NCBI GenBank assembly: GCA_036023115.1 | Contig: JAYKKT010000089.1 | Coordinates: 7,511,501-7,575,500, forward strand | Origin: Brasenia schreberi | Taxonomy: Eukaryota > Streptophyta > Magnoliopsida > Nymphaeales > Cabombaceae | Direction of reading: 5' to 3' | Length of the DNA: 64,000 nucleotides | In this document: one piece after another, positions 1-12,402 of the stretch | Position numbering within the stretch: the stretch's first letter is position 1 | Layout: each line of letters opens with the position of its first letter | Notes under the pieces: generated by a model | The model's input: only the letters and a program-made list of their open reading frames with translations | Told to the model about the DNA's origin: nothing | Database searches by the model: none | Translations under genes and position numbers: made by a program

Positions 1-834
1 TAGAGAGAGAAAGAGACTATAGCCCATGAGCATACTTATTCATGCTCAAATCTCTTCTCAATCTTCATTGAGATCTTTAAAACAAAAGGCAAAATAGTAC
101 TAGGTACATTTAATGAACCTACCTTAGTAATTTTTATTTTTAAAATTTGAATTTTTAACATTGATCTTATCAATTGAATGATTGAGATCTTTAAATGTGC
201 TTAAGCATGGATGAAGTGTGCACATTTACCAATTTCTACAATACATATTATGGAATTAGGAAAAGGCAAAAATGGCTACATTGTGAAACCTTTCATGGTA
301 ACAGACAAATCAATTGTGAAAACTCTCATGGAAACATAAATATAATCTTGTCTTTTAGAATTAAATGCTAATATTACACAAGAAAGAGCCGAATTTAACT
401 GACCTTACTTAAAGTGGGAAAAGGCATGGTTTTGGTTGGCAATTCAAGTGACTAGAACCCACCCATTGACTTCAAAACATCTTGATTGAAAAGCAAAAAT
501 TGTCAATTTCGGCTAGCATTTATATAACATCTAGACATTTTTTTTGGCTGAGGGGAGTCCGGTTGGGTAAAAAAAATGTCGGGCTGCTTTTGGGTTTTTT
601 CAAATTCCAAGTGAGGCGGCTGCCCTTCCTCGCTCATAAATACTAGGTCTGCATTGGTTGGCACTCTCCTAACATTCTCTTAATTCTTAAAAAGGAAATC
701 ATTTTCTTTCTTTATCCCTTTATCATATGGCACCTAGTGGGCCTGTAAATCATCAGGGGGACATCCTCGGCTTGGTAAGATTTGTTAGTGGATGCAAAAA
801 TGCCAAAACAAATGATCATTGACTTTGCACAATT

Positions 835-965
835 AACAATAATAGCTCACGCGGCAAGGGGTTGATTCACGAAGTTGAAGGTTATCAGTTGGATACAGCC
901 CAGATCCGGGGTGTGCATCTCGCTTTGGCCTCCCATTGTGACAAAAAGAAAGAGAAAAGATTGTC
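835..965 (+). mobile_element. SINE-like relic, family 2 (copy A)
   Basis: The segment resembles copies at 54040-54155 (+) and 56130-56300 (-). Shared blocks are 'ggggttgattcacgaagttg' (compare 'gggggtcgactcacaagctc') and 'ggggtgtgcatctcgct' (compare 'agggtgtgcatcttgct'), followed by a short A-rich tail. The first block looks like a diverged tRNA A box. This copy is the most diverged of the three, and no target-site duplication is evident. Confidence 0.45.
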
Positions 966-1326
966 GACTTAATCATCCTTCTTTGTCTGTCAAGCCAATA
1001 GAAGATAAAATGTGAACCAGTAATCTTTCGCACTTGGAAAAGAGATGCCATATGAAAGATTGCTTCAGTCTCTATAAATGCACGGGATCATAGATTCCTG
1101 CTTGATCACTGAAAGAATAAGAAAAGAAGAACTTGATAAACCCAATGATCTCCGCTACAAGCTGTTAAATCCTTTATTATGTGGAATTTGAAATGGATTC
1201 ATCTGGGATTTGCGTGAGTTCAACTTACACCTGCATTGTGATGTGATTATCGGATCCAGGATCGTAACTCCAACTCCCAGACGACAATAGAAAGTGCAAA
1301 AGCTTTAGAGCGTCCTTGGACTTTTC

Positions 1327-1327
1327 C

Positions 1328-1362
<35 letters not shown>
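1327..1362. repeat. Compound (CT)n(CA)n microsatellite
   Basis: A run of CT dinucleotides passes directly into a run of CA dinucleotides. The same CT-then-CA architecture occurs at 43877-43907. Confidence 0.9.
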
Positions 1363-3095
1363 AGCAAGGAAAGAGGATGTCAGTCATTCTAGTTTTGCTG
1401 AACAGGATTTCTCATGAACCGGCAATCATTCTAGTTTTGAGACTGCGGAGCGACTGAATGAGGGGCAGATCGACCGAGGAAGAGGACAATGCAGGTGGAT
1501 GGCTTGTTCTTTCCGTCGGGGCGGGGAAGCCAACGCAATCATCAGGACGACATAGTAGAGACCCACGGGGCGGTTCTATTTTATTGGATTAAATCTATGA
1601 TATTTCGCTTTTACTGGTTATTGTTGCATATTTTTTATTTAACACATTAACTTGTAAATAATTGAAATTAAATATTCATTTTGTCAAGGAAAAGGGAATT
1701 ACTACATAGAGAGGGGTAGCGATTTCATTGCGAGGGGATGTTAAAGATTTAGCAAGAAAATGTTTGAGATCACCCGCCAAGGATTGGTGACTGCCTGGAG
1801 AGGGTGGTACATATTTGTAAATACTTTAAATTGTACGTAGCAATGAGAAACTTGGTTTGTGTATCTAGTTGATTTTAAATTTTAGCTTATGTAGAATCGA
1901 TATGTAATTTATTTGGAGGTTCAACTTGACGTACTTGAAATAGAAAGATAGTTGAATTTGAAAAATTCTTAGCATCTTAGACCTCAAGCTAGTGTGACGT
2001 TGAATGGGTCTGGTTTGATCTAGCTCGGGGTTACGGAGACCCAGAGTGACAAAAAATATGATAAAAGATTATAAATTAGTACATGAATGCATTGGGGTTA
2101 CACGCTCACGTTTAACTATTACTTTTGGGGGAATGAGTGGAATAACATTATGTTTGATCCTTTCATAAAAACTCTTAAAATTATTATTTATACTCGTATC
2201 ATCGAAAAACAATGAGTGAACATGATTTTCCCAAATTTTAAATATCTTATAGAAACATCATTTCCAGCTTTAGATAAACATTATTTTCCCATGAAGTGAT
2301 TTCCTTAGATTTCACTATAAATAGGACCTGTTTAGGTAAAAAAATGCATTTGAGATGGGTTCAAATTAATGCGCTTAATGTTCGGTTTGGGAAAAACTGT
2401 TTTTCCATTATATGGGTTTGTTCACGATTTGAAGGAAAATCGAACCACTAGATACGCAATGGGGCATGCATTTTTGGAATGGTGGTACTATGTGAACAAT
2501 TTTTTTATAATTAAGTTTATTTGTTATGCTATCGATCATATATTATATACTGTAAGCGGATGATCTATGATTCATATAAGCAAGCAGAACCGGAAATATT
2601 GATGGTGTGGTCTGGTCCATCGACTCAGTTGGCCGTTGAGTTGCATCATTGTTAGAGGACTAAATCCTTCTCCTTACAGTGACTGTCATGCTAAGTTATC
2701 GGGCTGACGGGTTAGAAAACATTGTGCTTGCTAAGAAGGAAACTGTCATAGGCACTCCCTTGGGAAAATTTAGACTAGGTTTTGTTAAACATCGAGAATG
2801 TTGGTCAAACCAATCTCGACAATATTGTATTTATGTTTCCTGTTTAAATCATGGTCCTCAAACTATTGAGCTAATTCAAATACCACCAACCTTTTTAACC
2901 CCACCCCTTTGATTCCGTCTCCGTTATCCCTAAACACCATTTTTGGTCTAGCCTGATTTTTGAACTTGTTCTGTCCTCAAATTGCATGTGAAAGTTTTGG
3001 GTAGACATGGAGAAGGACAAAACAAGCAACTCAATACCGCATCAAGCTTCTGACTGTAGCGTTTCCTTTTCCTTCAATTGCTCCCCGTGAAATCC

Positions 3096-6000
3096 ATGGC
3101 AAAGTTCATCTTCCTTCTGCTCTTTGCACTCATCATAGCATCTGTTCATGCTAAAGACAGTAAGTAGTCATCTTCTTCTTCAGTTGTTTAGTGGTTCGAT
3201 TGAATCCTATGTATGATAGCGAATCGTCTTCACATATACATGGTTTCAGCATCCCTGAATATTGCTTGCGGAAGGTCCGACAAATTTACAGACACTTACG
3301 GCAACGTATGGTTCGGCGATGGCAGTTGGGCCACTGTTGGTTATCCCGCCACCGTTAGCAAAAGTTATGCCCCAACATTTGAACCCCTCAACACCCTCCG
3401 TTCATTTGCCTATTACGGCACCGTTAGCTACGGCTTCAAACTCGTACCCGCCGGCACTAGAGTCACTGTCGCTACCCAATTCTACTATGGCGACTACGAT
3501 TCCATGTCGAAACCTCCCACATTCTTTGTAAGATATGACGATTATGAATGGTATCAAATATTTACCCATCTTTCAATCAACGTCACGTATACCCGGACGT
3601 ACACGACTTCAAGCGATACAATCATCGTGTATCTGGGCGTTCCGGAGAATGATCTTGTAAATGTACCATTCGTGAATACCATACAAATCTCCGGTACTGG
3701 CGTCGACCAAAAGATCCTGCAAACAAGCTACGCCAGCAAGAGTAGCGCCCCTCCTAGTAGCACCCCTAAAGACAACAGTGACAAGAAAGGTGTCAATGTT
3801 GCAGCGATTGTTGTACCAATAGTCCTCGTATTGCTTCTGGCGATCATAGGGCCTCTGGTATGCTTGATTTCGAAACGGAATAATGAAGCCGCACAGGGAA
3901 GAATGTATCCTAATCCAGGTATGCAACAACATTTGATTTCTCCACGTTTATATTTTTATTTCTTATTATTTGACAGTAAAGATGAACCGGAAGGCACTGT
4001 TAGCCACCCAATGTCTCGAAAAAGGGATGTATCCTCCGAAGTCCGAAATATGATACCATACGCTCTGTTGGTCATATGTTAATTGACAGGGTCCTTTCTC
4101 ACCTTTTCTCAGTCGGAATAGCTTCCATTATATGGCAAGGAGAGATCTTCTTGAATTTCACGTCATATAATGCTACAGAGGACCTTGTTTTGTGGCACCA
4201 ATCTGCAGAATTTTAGCCATCCTTCAAATGAAAAAAGGCTTTTAAATCAAGTTACCTTATCATTACAGAGGAAAAGGTGTGTTGGGCCCTTGTTATATGA
4301 GACAAAGATTTTTACTTTTAACATGCATACAAAAAAACCATGTTAGGGTAGATATCTAGAGTCAACGTTATTAATTTGGTGGATGATTCGCACCATCGGA
4401 CATCTTTGGGGTCGGGTTTGGTATTGGAGAAAAGAACTTGCATCCTCGTAGACTTTGGCTAATTGATGTACAAATAAGTTTAATGAATCAAGTTGGTTCA
4501 TTCATTGTCTTAGGAATTATATCAAATCAAATTGATTAACTAGTCAAAATTCTTCTGATCTATATATAATTTCCACTCTTATCTTGCAGGTTTTGATGGA
4601 CCTCCTACCCTTCCGCCAGCTTACCCCAACAACCAACAGTATTCACAAGGTTGAAATCTTACGCTTCATAATAACCACTTGTATAGTTTTAGAAAACGCA
4701 TGTTTTGAGTCTGAATAACACCTTGAATTCTTGATGGGCATTTTCCCTTTAATTAGGTTCTGTGCCCTCTACTTATGATCCAAGCATGCAAAGCGGTGCA
4801 GAAGACATGTACTATCCACAAGGTATAGGAAGCTTATCGGTCCATAATTGAATTCCACGTCCTTTTCACGGTGTTTGCTGTATAGTTTTGATTTTTCTCT
4901 TCTGTTTGTATGTTTCTTTCGTACATTATTCAATGAGTAAAGTGGGGGCATTCCCTACCTAGCTTATTTCTTCATAAAAGAAAAGAGAAATATAGTTCAA
5001 GTATCATCTCTGAACTCTTCTTTTTCTTTTCTTTTTAAATCTCTCATAGGTCCTACGGCCTGGCCCCCAGCTCCTTCAATGGAGCCAAGCAATATGCAAT
5101 ATTCACAAGGTTTGGTGTTTCTCCGATGATCTAAACATGTATATCGTTTTGATTGCGTGCTTAACTCGAAATAATACATACATGAACCCTTTTGAATTAT
5201 TTATAAGGATAAGTTCAGCTGGCTTGGCAATGTATGATGTGATTGACGTTGACGTTTCTCCATTAATTAGTTGAAACGTCTTGTTAATTTTCTTTTCGTT
5301 GACGCTTTCATGAATGAAACATAGAGAAGATGTCTTCCTAAGCCCGATATAGGAGTTGACATTCCTAAGTTTGAATCCAGTTTTTGCTATTTTTTGTTCA
5401 GTAGTTACCTTCTATAATTTCCTCATATAATTTGATAGTTTTTGGCAAGTCAAATCATAGTTAATTTTTATTTTATACATTGTCATATTAGATTAAATAG
5501 TCAACACAATTAAAAAAGTGGTTAAACTAGTAGATTTGTGTATTGAGAACTATGATTTATGATTTGTGTATTGAGAACAATATACATAGGCCTCCCGGCC
5601 TAGATCTCAATATGAGAGATGGACGTCCAAAACAATGGTAACTTTTTTAAAATAAGAACTTTGGACCTTCTTGTGCAAATTCATGAATATATCCCATCCT
5701 ATTGTTGGCTTATTTCACTTTTTAGTACTTGCAAACTATCACTAAATTGTAATATTTTGCCTTCAACTTGAAATAAATCATGTTGGCTTCGGCTGTGCAC
5801 ACTTTAAGAACATTTCTAATCTGCCAGGCAATCATGTCATGAAGAAAACTTTGCTGGACGCATCAACCAGAAATGTCTTCACGTACAATGAGATACTGGA
5901 GATCACCAACCACTTTGGAAAGCAGATCGGTAAAGGGGGGTCCGGTAGTGTTTATCATGGTCGTCTTAAAAATGGTCATGAAGTTGCTGTCAAGGTACTG

Positions 6001-8447
6001 AATGAATCACCTAATGGACCGAAGGAGTTTAAATCAGAGGTCGGTGTGAATGTATCAATAGCTTTCGCTGAAATACAATGGCACATTGAATTCATAGTTG
6101 AAACTACAGAGCTTATGATGGTATTGGGCGCAGGTTGAACTACTGTTGACAGTTCATCACAAAAGCATAGCGCGTTTTGTTGGTTATTGTGAGGAAGGTC
6201 AAAGCTTGATTCTTCTCTATGAGTATATGAAGGGTGGGAATCTACGACAACTACTGTCAGGTGAGTAATGTAATCAACAGTCCAATAGTTTTAATCAAGT
6301 TTAGTTGCTTAATTACACAATAAGTGCAGTAAGTTCACTCGCACACGCACACACCTTTTTGCGTGTCTTCGCCAACGTATGGACTTCTTTCACTTTTTTT
6401 CATGCATCATGTAGAATCATATTGATCAAATACAACTCTGAATCTAGTTTTCAAGTTTCTTTTTAGGGCATCTGCTGTAAGTATTACTATAATGTTCAGT
6501 AACAAAACCAAGCTCAAAGGGTGATTCCACCTAAAGTGTATCTATTATCAATATCCATCACCCTGAAGATAGGATCGATCGGACCATGTACCTTTATTGC
6601 GACACACACAATAGAATAATTGCGTAACACAAAACAACTAAATGAGCTTGCCCAAATGCCAGTTAACTCCCCATCAGAACGTGCACTGGGGCATGAAGAC
6701 GTGCACAGAGAAGCGCAAAAGCGACTTGTAAGTTAGGATAGCAGCCTTCAATTTACGAAAGTTCATGTAAGCTTCAAAACTGATCTCATCAAATGGTACC
6801 ACTGAATTTAGATTTTACCCATAGGGGAACAATCTGCAACACCTCATGAATGAGTTGGTCCTCCAAGTTCCCCCATTGAAACGCAATTGTGCGCACACAC
6901 ATGCATGGCTTTTACACACCATTCCAGTGCAGAATCAATCAATACTTGGTGTTCTCCAAAAGAAATTGCGATTTCAAAAGAGTTTTGCTTTGCAAGCAGC
7001 TCCCAGTTACCAAACATAAGCTATTGATGAGCACAATCATCTGCTGATCATGGGACAATTATGAGGGTAAATAAAGTACTTGTCTCGCAGGACAAGGAAG
7101 TATATCCAGACTTCTAACATGGGAAAAACGACTTCGAATAGCTCAGAGTGTTGCAACTGGTCGGTATTATACCTATATTTAGCCTAGTTATCTGTGCTTT
7201 CAAATATTAATCCTCAACATATATTTCTTAATGCAGGGTTGGACTACTTGCACGCACAATGCGACCCACCAATAATCCACAGAGATGTGAAGACAACAAA
7301 CATTCTTCTAAATGAAAAACTACAAGGGAAAATATCAGATTTTGGTCTGTCCAAAGCTACCCTTGAAGAGGATGTAACTTACATATCGACTGTGGTAGCT
7401 GGCACGCCTGGTTATATTGACCCTGAGTAAGTTTTCCACTTACCATTGGATTTTGGCACTTACCTCTGGATGGCAATATTGGGTTGACTCTCGGGGATCA
7501 GATCCAACTCCACCTGAAAGAGGTGGATATTAACTATTACCGACTTAACTTGCTCTGGGGTCTAAATTGAAGAAAACTCCCAATATCGATCTTTGACTGT
7601 AGAAGACAATAAGTTCTCAAACTGTGCCCATCACAAATAAAAACCTTAGTACACACACACAGAGACATATATATAATGCAACTTCTATAATATAATTTTG
7701 ATATACAGTAACTTATAGTATTATAATTTATAAATTACATATATACAATCTACCGTCAAAGTGCGTAGGAACGTCCATAAACATTGAAGTTCGAATACGG
7801 GGTCAGGTATAGGTATGTATGCCTCTCCGGGCTCTCCCCCATCCACGACATCGCCATCACTTTTGACAACATTGAACCATTTAGTACTGTGAATTGAGAC
7901 AAGAATTTCAACCTCGGCACACGTTATTGCAAGGGCGAGTCGTATATATGCTGATGTCAATCTTCCTTGTAATTGAAGGTACTATGCAACAAACAACCTC
8001 ACCAAAAAGAGCGACGTATACAGCTTTGGCGTGGTACTTTTCGAGATCATTTCCGGCCATTCTCCCATCTTGACTACATCAGAAGGGCGACGCTGCAATC
8101 TAATTCAATATATGATACCAATGATAGAGAGAAGGGATCTAGCAAGTATCGCTGATCCCAATCTGGGAGGGCAATACAATGCGGACTCCATGTGGAAAGT
8201 TGCATACACAGCAATGGCATGCACGGCGGAAAAATCTAGTATGAGGCCTACCATGGCTGACGTAGTGAGCAAGCTGAAGGAGGCGTTCGAGGCACAGCAG
8301 ACTAGCAGATTGCCCGCTGGTGAGTTTGCTGCACCTTCAACCGTGGGACATGGTGTCCCGGTCGACGAGTTTGTGCCAGCATCAACTTCTTCAACAGAGC
8401 AATCAAGCTCATACAACCCATATGTTTCACCTCCTCCAGCAAGATAA
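3096..8447 (+). CDS. Malectin-like receptor-like kinase, no LRRs
   Basis: Proposed exons: 3096-3159, 3250-3918, 4590-4649, 4757-4822, 5050-5109, 5828-6039, 6134-6260, 7091-7159, 7237-7426, 7979-8447. They total 1986 nt and keep phase at every junction (661 aa). Residues 1-20 are a hydrophobic signal peptide. Residues 23-200 are a short malectin-like ectodomain opening SLNIACG. Residues 205-228 are one transmembrane helix followed by SKR. Residues 245-306 come from three small exons rich in Pro, Tyr and Gln. The kinase domain starts near 324: glycine loop [15 protein letters not shown]-binding K362, HRD 457-459 (RD kinase), DFG 477-479 and GTPGYIDPE, so it looks catalytically competent. The tail is Ser/Pro-rich. 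It should act at the plasma membrane as a Ser/Thr kinase for an unknown ligand. Kinase sequence and intron sites resemble the plant LRR-I/malectin-like RLK group, but no leucine-rich repeats are present. The ligand and role cannot be inferred. Confidence 0.88.
4590..5109 (+). repeat. Three tandem same-phase juxtamembrane exons
   Basis: Exons 4590-4649 (60 nt), 4757-4822 (66 nt) and 5050-5109 (60 nt) are all phase 1-1 and encode 20, 22 and 20 residues. Each begins with a split Gly codon and ends Tyr-(Ser/Pro)-Gln-Gly; all are rich in Pro and Tyr. Exons 3 and 5 share the ending QYSQG, with 'caatattcacaag' against 'cagtattcacaag'. Any of them could be skipped or repeated without breaking the frame. 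This looks like tandem exon duplication between the membrane helix and the kinase. Confidence 0.75.
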
Positions 8448-9039
8448 AGAGCGAAAGCGGTGTAAGATCTTGTTGACTTAATGTTAATTAATGATTGTTG
8501 GGCTTAATTAAACTCATATCATATTAATTATATTTGATTTATGTTAAAATAATCTTAAATGCTTAACATGATATACTTTATGAAAAGACTTGGGCATACT
8601 GTAATAATTTCTCATGTATGGTAGCTCCTCAATCTTAATTTTCCATTTCCATGTATGGTAGCTCCTCAATATTAGTTCAAAAGTTATAAGAGGACATAGA
8701 TGACTACACACTTATGTGTATGTGTGAGTTGTGCAGGGCTCGAGTTTGAGAGTTATCTCGGTCAAATCAGTCCCTTCACAAAATGGCATGGAGTGCTTAT
8801 GAGATAGACCCGAGGAAGTGTGACTTTGGTTTATTATAGAACCTAATTAAGGATCCCTAATCATTATTATGGTTAACAAAACTTTATGCGCATTGTCTCT
8901 CTTTCTCGTTTCTGTATGCTTTGTGTTTGTGTTTTGCTTCTGCTCTCCATCCAACTAGGCATGATCGAAAGCGGCTAAGTAAGGATATATGCTCTTGCAG
9001 GTTGTGATCGCTTTATTTTAGGAGAAAGGTGTTGCATTA

Positions 9040-9147
9040 GTATATATGCATACTTGATAGCGGGATGCTGATTTTTTTAAAGTAAGTAAGTGAGGACAAC
9101 TCAATTATATAAATATATTACTCATTTTTATTTTGCTTTATTTGATC

Positions 9148-9201
<54 letters not shown>

Positions 9202-9295
9202 TACTTGATAGTGGGATGCTCATTTTTCTAAAGTAGGACAACTCAATTACATAAATATATTACTCATTTTTATTTTTCTTTATTTGGTCCTTGTA
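9040..9295. repeat. Direct repeat flanking a (TA)n microsatellite
   Basis: Two copies of a segment starting 'atatgcatacttgatag' and continuing through 'ggacaactcaatta' and 'aatatattactcattttta' sit at about 9045-9150 and 9195-9295. They are separated by a (TA)n run at 9152-9198. The second copy lacks a short 'taagtaagtg' stretch. This is a local duplication of recent or intermediate age. Confidence 0.75.
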
Positions 9296-10441
9296 TGGTT
9301 TGCTTATAATTTTTTTTATTTGCACACAAATCTTTTGTTTCGTAGGACCTAGATATGCGATGTAATCCTCTTAATAAGAAAAAGAAAAAAAGAAACCTGA
9401 AAAGTGTAATCCTCTTAATAGATATGTGGCTTGCCATGAACTGACCGCTTGAGTCTTTGGGTAATGGATATGACTAGGAGAAATAGGTTTTGGATGGAGA
9501 GTGAGTATAGGTTGGTTTTGGTTTTAGTAACATGTTTTTGACCTAGATTAGGTTGGGTTCAACCGAATAAGTGAAGTTTGGGGTTTGGTTGGATTCAATT
9601 GGATCCATTTCAAAATGAGCTTTTATAATGGAATCAAATTGGATTCAAATGAAAGAATGTTGGGTTATGGACCTCGAAATGAATTGAAATTTGAGTTTTT
9701 TCGAACTCAGTTGGATCCAATTTAAAATTAGATTTTAAATCAAGTAGGATCTAATTTGTGATGGATTTAGTTATGAACTTTGGAATGGGTTGAGTCAAGA
9801 GGAATGGTTCATATAGAAGGGATAGAAATGATTCAGATCAAATGAATGCGGGATCCGATCCACGTCTCACAAAAAGTCTATCAGATATAGGTTTGGGTCG
9901 GTTCTCGTTAGTTGGATCCGATTTGGTCCAACCAACGCTAACACTAGGACATATGCTCCTGTTCCTCGAAAAAGAGAAAACGCGCAGTGGAAGAGAGAGA
10001 AGAGGGAAAAGAAGAGAAGGCTGGCCGGCCGGTGACAGGCGAGGGTGAGGCAGTAGGACGCGGTGGACGGAGGCGTTGAGATGGGATGATGGCGTTGCAG
10101 CGGACGAGCGTGGTGGCTTTCAATAGAGAAGAGGGGCGGCTGGGATGAATCCGGCGGGATTCGGCCGGCTTTTGGTGTTGAGCAGAGAGGCGAACTGGAC
10201 GGGACTCGGATGGGCGAGATAGCTTGGTTGCGAGATCAGGTAAATCGAGGCATCTCAGCCGGTGGCTGGCAGCGGAGGTAAGGTCCTCTTCCGTTTTTCT
10301 TTTGTGTTGAGGAGAGGAGCGATGGAGATGTTTGATGGCGGAAGGAGGCACGAAGGCTGCGATAGTTAGGGACGGTGGCGACAGTGAGGTGGCGCAGCTC
10401 GGAAACGGCGTGGTGGATGGGTAGCAGCTTAGGCGGATGGT

Positions 10442-10445
<4 letters not shown>

Positions 10446-10504
<59 letters not shown>
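10446..10504. repeat. (AG)n microsatellite
   Basis: About 59 bases of uninterrupted AG dinucleotides at the end of a GC-rich patch. On the minus strand it produces a Leu-Ser run inside a long open frame that I do not regard as a gene. Confidence 0.95.
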
Positions 10505-10505
<1 letters not shown>

Positions 10506-11266
10506 CAGGTGTTGGTTCTACTCAATCCGTAGAGAGAGATGAGAGGGAGAGAAATGACCAGCGATTCTACAAAAAAAAAGTAGATCATACTATATGTACT
10601 TAGTTTAAAAGTAAAGTTGATTTAGATAAATTTTAAATTTATAAGAAAGAAGTTAATACGTAGGGTACATAAACGTTAAACGCTTGAATGTCGGACAAGG
10701 AAGGAGAATACTTTAAATATTTTTTAAAGAATATTATCAAAATATGGGTATTATCCGTTTGCTTACTTTTTTTACTAATCACTATAGTGTAACGAGGCAG
10801 TTTAACATAAAAATATAATCATGTTTAATATAATTAATATTTTAATGTAGAGTTCTAGGCTATTATATATGTAGAAAAGTTTTGAATATTACTTGTTATA
10901 TTTTGAATAGAGTTACAACAACAATTAAGCCTTTTCCCTTGTGATAGTATGACTTCTATTGCTAAAAATTTAAGTACAATTAAAAGTATAAGAGATATAT
11001 CCAAGTCAGACCTAAGTCTATAAGAATATTTGTGTAAGATGAGGTTATGGATGTAGACTTCATTGGATTTAAAGATAATATAGTTGATACTTTGACTAAG
11101 GGACTAACATTGTTCCTAATTGAAAAATCTAAGTTAGTGATGAGATTGAAACTTGCGAGTTATTAACAAGCAATGGTAACCCAACTTAATTCAGTGAAGA
11201 TCCCACGAAATAAGTTCAATGTTGTAATAATAAGCTATTTAGGATAGAGGATAGAGGTTTTAAATT

Positions 11267-11778
11267 ATGATAAGTAAGGAAAAGTCTCAAAATGGAGTTG
11301 GTATTATCATAAATAAAGATTTAAAGGATAGTGTAGTAGACATACAACGATATGGTGATCGAATCATGACATTGAAATTAGTGTTAGGAGCAGAGGTTTT
11401 GAATATAGTTTGTGCTTATCCATCCCAAGTAAGACTAGAAGATAGTATAAGACAACATTTTGGGAGGCGTTAGATAAGGTAATTCAAAGGATTTCTTAGA
11501 GGGAGATGATTTGTTTAGGAGAAGACTTAAATGGACGTGTCGGTAAAGAGGCATTAGGATATCAAGGCATTTATGGAAACTTTGGTTTTGGAGATATAAA
11601 TGAGGAAGGTAGGAAGATTTTAAATTTTGCTATGGCATTTGATCTCTTTATAGTCAATACAATCTTCAAAAAACGAGGTGAACATTTAATTACTTATAAG
11701 AATGGCTTATCACAAACACAAATTGATTATTTTATTTGTAAAAAAAAGATAGAGCGTATTATAAAGATTGCAAGATAA
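11267..11778 (+). pseudogene. LINE endonuclease domain fragment
   Basis: Two open segments (11267-11473 and 11506-11778) together cover part of an endonuclease/exonuclease/phosphatase-family domain. The recognisable blocks are NGVGIIINKDLKD, the central EDLNGRVG (family form GDLNGHVG) and the C-terminal TQIDYFICKK (family form SQIDYFLVR). A stop between the segments breaks the frame. It is part of LINE copy A and would have nicked target DNA to prime reverse transcription. Confidence 0.75.
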
Positions 11779-12251
11779 TTCAAGGAGAAATCTTAACCAC
11801 CCAACATCGACTTTTAGTTATAGATTTACAAATAAAAAAATGAACAAAGAAGAAAAGAGTGCATCGAGCTATTCAAACTAAATGGTGGAACCTCAAAAGT
11901 GAAAAAGAAGATATATTTAAACAAAAAGTCTTTCAAGGAGATGTTTGGAATTATGTTGGTACACCTTGTGATATGTGGAACAATATGGTTATATATATTA
12001 GGAAAGTGGCGAAAGATGTGTTAGGTGTATCTAAGGGAGGTATACCAGCACAAAGAGAAGCTTGGTGGTGGAGTGAAGTAGTGCAAAATAAAATCAAGGC
12101 AAAGAGGGCATGTTACAAATTGCATTATGCTAAGAAAACTTTTGAAACTTTAGAGGCTTATAAGAAAGCAAAGTAGGAAGCGAAAAAGGTCGTGAGTGAA
12201 GCAAAAGCTAAAATTTGGGAGGACTTATATAAAAAACTCAACTCAAAAGAG

Positions 12252-12259
12252 GGTGAAAG
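12252..12259. repeat. hAT copy 1 target-site duplication (left)
   Basis: GGTGAAAG lies directly outside the left terminus and is repeated exactly at 15589-15596. Eight bases is the standard hAT duplication length. Removing the element and one repeat restores LINE sequence. Confidence 0.92.
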
Positions 12260-12267
12260 CAGTGTTG

Positions 12268-12402
12268 TCCGTATCGCACCGTATCGTACGATACGGGGCC
12301 CCGTATCGCAGATGCGGGCGTATCGCACCGTATCGTGTGATACGGCCCGTATCGCACGATACGGTGCGTATCGCCCGTATCGTACGATACGGGCGATACG
12401 CC
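12268..12402. repeat. Subterminal GTATCG array of hAT copy 1
   Basis: About 135 bp holds roughly eight GTATCG words and four of its reverse complement CGATAC, arranged in overlapping palindromes such as CCGTATCGTACGATACGG. A smaller set lies at the other end (15515-15573). In characterised hAT elements subterminal repeats bind the transposase, so that role is inferred here. Confidence 0.8.

Larger units (their letters stand above)
1..3095. other. Intergenic region upstream of the receptor kinase
   Basis: I see no supportable gene here. The few open frames are short and lack family motifs or splice context. The stretch holds a compound (CT)n(CA)n array near 1327-1362, a tRNA-derived SINE-like relic near 835-965, and a fragment near 540-680 containing 'gaggcggctgcc' that recurs near 51100-51240, so it is probably a dispersed repeat. 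The last few hundred bases should hold the promoter of the receptor kinase at 3096, but no convincing TATA box stands out. Confidence 0.6.
8448..10954. other. Intergenic region with AT array, GA array and GC-rich patch
   Basis: No gene is supported. A 21-base block containing 'catgtatggtagctcc' occurs twice (from 8613 and 8651). A roughly 100-bp segment near 9040-9150 is repeated at 9195-9295 on either side of a (TA)n array. From 9480 to 9960 the words GGATCCAATT and GGATTCAATT recur, suggesting a decayed transposon. A GC-rich patch at about 9985-10440 leads into a (GA)n array. Near 10915-10945 a short 'acaacaacaattaagcctt' block matches the antisense 3' end of the local LINE family. Confidence 0.55.

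Noticed and set aside
9944..10588. Minus-strand open frame of 214 codons
   Set aside because: It is largely a translation of the (GA)n array and the GC-rich patch, with a Leu-Ser run, no domain and no splice context.
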